A stretch of DNA of 9,188 nt from QYQL01 sp041674265 (lineage in GTDB: Bacteria > Verrucomicrobiota > Verrucomicrobiia > Chthoniobacterales > Terrimicrobiaceae): positions 1-9,188 of the forward strand of contig JBAYWC010000103.1 of the NCBI GenBank assembly GCA_041674265.1, in the 5' to 3' direction. A program made the position numbers and the translations under genes. The notes below the pieces were generated by a model that saw only the letters and a list, made by a program, of their open reading frames with translations, ran no database searches and was not told the DNA's origin. This document shows positions 6,432 to 9,188 of this stretch, piece after piece (the first letter of the stretch is position 1; each line of letters starts with the position of its first letter).

Positions 6432-6450
6432 ACTTACCTAAGTAAGTCAA
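6432..6450 (-). promoter_or_regulatory. candidate operator/promoter of the RHH-methyltransferase operon
   Basis: ACTTAC (6432-6437) and GTAAGT (6442-6447) are a perfect 6-bp inverted repeat with spacer CTAA, 20 nt upstream of the RHH ATG. On the minus strand a TTGACT (6450-6445) resembling a -35 box overlaps its edge; a -10 (TGTTAT at 15-nt spacing) is only weakly convincing. An RHH autorepressor bound here would block the promoter. Confidence 0.4.
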
Positions 6451-6515
6451 ATGAAAAGATCTAAAACTTCCCCAAGGTGGCGGATTCAGCGGCGAGCCTT
6501 GAGTTACCTTGGCCG

Positions 6516-7637
6516 ATGAAAAAAGTTTTGCATGTCATCGACAGTCTTCATCTCGGGGGTGCCCAGGAGGTGGTTTTGAATCTTGCCACCTGTGGGAATC
6601 GAAAACGCTTCTCCCATGAGGTGGCAACGATGCACGGACGCGGGGTTTACTGGGAACGCATGGCGGAGCAGGGGATTCCGCTCCACTCGCTTTCGCCCCA
6701 CAAATTTTTCCCGTGGTATGCCGTAACCCTGCCGGCCCTGCTTTTGCGCGGGAGATTCGACATCCTCCACTGCCACCTTGTCGCATCGAATATCATTGCC
6801 AAACCATTCGGGCGGCTCTGCGGGGTGCCGGTCATTTTGAACCACGACCACACGAATGATGACTACCGCGCAAACCAGCGCATCCGTCTCGCCCTGGACT
6901 CGCTCTCCAACCGGCTGGCTTCGCACCTCATTGCCGTCTCGGATTCCTGCCGGAGGTTTCTTGTCGATCGCGAGCGTGTGCCGGCGGGAAAAATCTCCCT
7001 GATCCAAAATGCCATCGATCTGCGCCGGTTCTCGACAACGTGCGGGACCAGGAGCGCAGCCAGAAAAATACTGGGGCTCCCGGAAGCTGCCCCGGTCGTT
7101 GCCGGGGTCGGACGACTGAACCCACAGAAAAATTTTTCCCTCTTCATCCAGATTGCCGCCGGAGTGCTCAAACATCACCCCAAAACGGTTTTTCTTCTCG
7201 CAGGGGATGGGCCGGAGGAAGAGCGTCTGAAAAAACTCGCGCACGAATGCGGCGTGGGGGAACGATTGCATTTCTGCGGATATGTGCCCGACACCCGGCA
7301 GATCTACCTGGCGGCGGATGTCCTTCTCATGCCTTCGCTTTTCGAAGGCCTGCCCATGTCGTTGCTTGAGGCCATGGCGATGCGGGTGCCGGTTGTGGCC
7401 TCCGCGCTCGATGGAATTGCCGAAGTCGTCGAGGATGGCCGGGATGGGTTTCTCGTTCCATCCGGCGGAGCGGAACTTTTTTGTGAGCGGGTCTGCAAAC
7501 TGATCGCGGACCCCTCTCTCGCCGCGGAGCTTGGGGCAACTGCCTCGGAAAAAATCAGACGAAGGTTTTCCTCCGGACGCATGTGCCGTGAGGTCGAGGA
7601 GATTTACGACCGATATCTGAATCTGGGTGAGGAATGA
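6516..7637 (+). CDS. GT4 family glycosyltransferase
   Basis: 373 residues. The start at ATG 6516 gives MKKVLHVIDSLHLGGAQ, the usual GT4 N-terminus with its Gly-rich acceptor-side loop; a GTG at 6477 would add 13 unconserved residues. It is a GT-B fold retaining-type enzyme of two Rossmann domains: VGRLNPQKNF (198-207), LLAGDGPEEERL (227-238) and the EX7E pair Glu277/Glu285 in FEGLPMSLLEAM bind the nucleotide-sugar donor. No membrane helix is obvious, so it is cytoplasmic or peripheral. It probably adds one sugar to a lipid-linked repeat unit. It is the first plus-strand gene after the R-M block, and the GT4 pair most likely belongs to the cluster begun by the GT2 and asnB genes. It must have its own promoter or rely on transcription running across the methyltransferase gene. 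Confidence 0.92.
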   Translation: MKKVLHVIDSLHLGGAQEVVLNLATCGNRKRFSHEVATMHGRGVYWERMAEQGIPLHSLSPHKFFPWYAVTLPALLLRGRFDILHCHLVASNIIAKPFGRLCGVPVILNHDHTNDDYRANQRIRLALDSLSNRLASHLIAVSDSCRRFLVDRERVPAGKISLIQNAIDLRRFSTTCGTRSAARKILGLPEAAPVVAGVGRLNPQKNFSLFIQIAAGVLKHHPKTVFLLAGDGPEEERLKKLAHECGVGERLHFCGYVPDTRQIYLAADVLLMPSLFEGLPMSLLEAMAMRVPVVASALDGIAEVVEDGRDGFLVPSGGAELFCERVCKLIADPSLAAELGATASEKIRRRFSSGRMCREVEEIYDRYLNLGEE

Positions 7638-7660
7638 AACGACATCTCCGAGCAATGCCA

Positions 7661-7745
7661 AGGGGGCATGGGCGTCCCGCCCGTGTGCGGCGCTGTCCTT
7701 GTTACGAAACTCAGTCTCCAAACGGGCGAGACGCCCGTTCCCCCT
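7661..7745 (+). repeat. GGGCG-palindrome intergenic repeat (REP-like, two hairpins)
   Basis: The first hairpin is GGGCG (7670-7674), loop TCC, CGCCC (7678-7682), extended outward by CAT/GTG with one G-U pair. The second is AACGGGCG (7721-7728), loop AGA, CGCCCGTT (7732-7739). An outer stem AGGGGG (7661-7666) with CCCCCT (7740-7745) can close over both. It fills most of the 165-nt gap between the two GT4 genes. Similar GGGCG/CGCCC palindromes are common scattered repeats in Verrucomicrobiota genomes as far as I recall. Neither hairpin is followed by a T run, so it is not a typical terminator. Confidence 0.65.
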
Positions 7746-7802
7746 GTTCTCCCGTTCAGAATCCGTGCGATCCATGGTTTGAACTGTTTTTGTTCGCTTA
7801 AG

Positions 7803-8936
7803 ATGAAGATCCTCACCCTTTGTTACGAATACCCTCCGGTCGGTGGCGGAGGGGGACGCATGGCCCACAACGTCGCTTCCGCACTCGTCCGTCGCGGGCA
7901 CAACGTCCGTGTCCAGACAATCCGGATGACGGATCTCCCCGCGCGGGAAGTCCGGGATGGCGTGGAAATTTTCCGCGCGCACGGATTCCGCCGCCGCGCC
8001 GATCTTTGCACCGTTCCGGAAATGTTCGCCTACGTTGCGACTTCATTTTTTCCGGCGCTTGGCCACATCCGCCGTTGGAAACCCGACATCGTGCATGCGC
8101 ATTTTGCCGTTCCGACCGGTGCGCTCGCGTTTGCCTGCAAGGGACTCACCGGGATTCCTTATGTTCTGACGGCCCATCTCGGCGACCTGCCTGGCGGCAA
8201 TCCCGATCAGACAGACGGGCTTTTCCGGATCATGAATCCATTGATCCGTCCGATTTGGAAGAATGCCGCCGGTATTTCCGCCAGCAGCAGCTTCGCCGCA
8301 GGATTGGCGCGCGAGGCATACGGTGTTGAGCCGCGGATCATTCTGAATGGAATTTCCATGAAGGGAAAACCCGCCGGGGCCCGTCCGCCAGCGAGTCCGC
8401 TGGAACTCGCCGCCATCGGCCGCTTCAATCCCCAGAAGAATTTCCCCTGGCTCATCCGGACTCTCGGCGGGTGTGATTTTCCGTGGCGGCTTTCCTTGAT
8501 CGGGGATGGCAGCCAGCGCGAAGAGATCGAAGCGGCGATCCGGGATGTGGGAGATGGAGACCGCGTGAATCTCATGGGCTGGGTTGCCGAAAGCTCCATG
8601 CGGGACGTCCTCGCCCGGTCGGATGTCCTCCTGATGCCGTCCACCTCCGAGGGCAATCCCGTGGCCGCCATCGAGGCTCTCAAGCATGGTGTGGCCATCC
8701 TTGGAAGCGACATTGGCGGCCTGTCGGACCTCATCGAAAATGGCAAGAACGGCTTTGCAGTTTCCATCGAAACCCCGGCGATTTTTCAGGAGAAACTCGC
8801 CGTCCTCGCCTCCCACCCCGACATCCTTCATAAGATGAAAACACAGAGCCTCGAACTCGCAACCCGCTTCGATCTGGAAAATATCGCCACCGATTTCGAA
8901 TCCCTGCTTCTGGATTCCAGCAGGCGTCGCCGGTGA
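7803..8936 (+). CDS. GT4 family glycosyltransferase
   Basis: 377 residues. The start at ATG 7803 gives MKILTLCYEYPPVGGGGGRM with the Gly-rich loop of GT4 enzymes; the open frame upstream to 7668 translates the repeat and is not part of the protein. VHAHFAVPTG (97-106), AAIGRFNPQKNF (203-214), LIGDGSQREEIE (232-243) and the EX7E pair Glu283/Glu291 in SEGNPVAAIEAL are the GT-B donor-site motifs. It is most like the glycosyltransferases of capsule and exopolysaccharide clusters and would act in the cytoplasm on a lipid-linked intermediate. Sugar and linkage cannot be told. No clear Shine-Dalgarno is present (GCTTAAG before the ATG). It is the last complete gene in the window and is followed at once by a hairpin. 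Confidence 0.92.
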   Translation: MKILTLCYEYPPVGGGGGRMAHNVASALVRRGHNVRVQTIRMTDLPAREVRDGVEIFRAHGFRRRADLCTVPEMFAYVATSFFPALGHIRRWKPDIVHAHFAVPTGALAFACKGLTGIPYVLTAHLGDLPGGNPDQTDGLFRIMNPLIRPIWKNAAGISASSSFAAGLAREAYGVEPRIILNGISMKGKPAGARPPASPLELAAIGRFNPQKNFPWLIRTLGGCDFPWRLSLIGDGSQREEIEAAIRDVGDGDRVNLMGWVAESSMRDVLARSDVLLMPSTSEGNPVAAIEALKHGVAILGSDIGGLSDLIENGKNGFAVSIETPAIFQEKLAVLASHPDILHKMKTQSLELATRFDLENIATDFESLLLDSSRRRR

Positions 8937-8950
8937 ATCCCCGTTCGCTT

Positions 8951-8983
8951 CGTGGAAGCCATCGGCAGGCTGCCGATGCCACG
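8951..8983 (+). terminator. imperfect hairpin after the last GT4 gene
   Basis: CATCGGCA (8960-8967), loop GGC, TGCCGATG (8971-8978), with an outer CGTGG (8951-8955)/CCACG (8979-8983) pairing and four unpaired bases on the left arm. GGTTTTGATT follows, a short T run. It could end the polysaccharide transcript, or be a copy of a scattered palindromic repeat. Confidence 0.5.
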
Positions 8984-9161
8984 GTTTTGATTGCCCCGGA
9001 GCATTTTCTTCGTTCCCTCCGCGCCTGCGTCTTCGCTGGTGTAACAAACAATCCAGTCCTGTTGGCAAGGCATTTCCATTTACCTGGCTCAAGCAGGCGG
9101 GAGCATGGGGGAAGCAAAAAGAGCTAGACAAAACGGGCTGCGGCGATAGCGTCGTGGTGGG

Positions 9162-9188
9162 ATGAACAAAAAAAACGAAGTTGGCGAC
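9162..9188 (+). CDS. possible start of the next gene (cut by window edge)
   Basis: ATG at 9162 preceded by GGTGGG reads MNKKNEVGD to the window end. The AAA AAA AAC-rich beginning is typical of real gene starts, but nine residues are too few to identify anything. The stretch from 8984 to here shows no recognisable gene; it would hold the promoter of this gene. Confidence 0.3.

Noticed and set aside
8933..9127. 64-aa ORF after the last GT4 gene
   Set aside because: It runs through the hairpin, has no recognisable motif and no initiation signal; its only link is overlap with the GT4 stop.
1..9188. CRISPR array, tRNA or rRNA
   Set aside because: No regularly spaced repeats, no cloverleaf with T-loop and no rRNA-like conserved stretches were seen on either strand.

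Overview
This 9.2 kb, GC-rich window looks like part of a Verrucomicrobiota (or closely related PVC-group) chromosome. The pointers are a small secreted protein of the exosortase-associated TIGR04073 type, an ISAs1-like transposase end, weak Shine-Dalgarno sequences, GGGCG-palindrome intergenic repeats and an exopolysaccharide-type gene cluster. The assignment is an inference; no rRNA or other marker gene is present.

Layout. Positions 2-256 hold the C-terminus of an ISAs1-family transposase, followed by a candidate IS end. Next come a 138-aa secreted TIGR04073-type protein (344-760, +) and a strong intrinsic terminator (781-820). A PduO-type cobalamin adenosyltransferase (819-1361, -) converges on that terminator. 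After a 313-nt gap, a plus-strand sugar-polymer cluster begins: a GT2 polyprenyl-phosphate-type glycosyltransferase with two C-terminal membrane helices (1675-2631) and, overlapping it by one base, an AsnB-type glutamine-dependent amidotransferase (2631-4472). Two GT4 glycosyltransferases (6516-7637 and 7803-8936) continue the cluster. A GGGCG-palindrome repeat lies between them, and a hairpin follows the last one.

The cluster is split by a more AT-rich block (about 4473-6475) carrying a type II restriction-modification system. A plus-strand endonuclease gene strongly resembling SmaI (CCCGGG) is interrupted by a +1 shift at an A8 tract (5124-5131). A minus-strand class-beta N4-cytosine-type DNA methyltransferase (5235-6218) converges on it. 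A small ribbon-helix-helix protein (6215-6412, -) lies directly upstream of the methyltransferase with an ATGA overlap and is a candidate controller. A 6-bp inverted repeat (6432-6447) in front of it is a candidate operator.

How the genes may work together. The GT2, AsnB and GT4 genes would assemble and amidate a surface polysaccharide. The restriction-modification block is probably a later insertion: the endonuclease is placed to be translated by coupling from the polysaccharide operon through a 37-codon ORF with ATGA junctions at both ends, while the methyltransferase has its own regulator and promoter region on the other strand. If the A8 is real and not rescued by slippage, the endonuclease is dead and the methyltransferase is an orphan. 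If RNA polymerase slips there, the endonuclease is expressed at low level. This is the most interesting point in the window.
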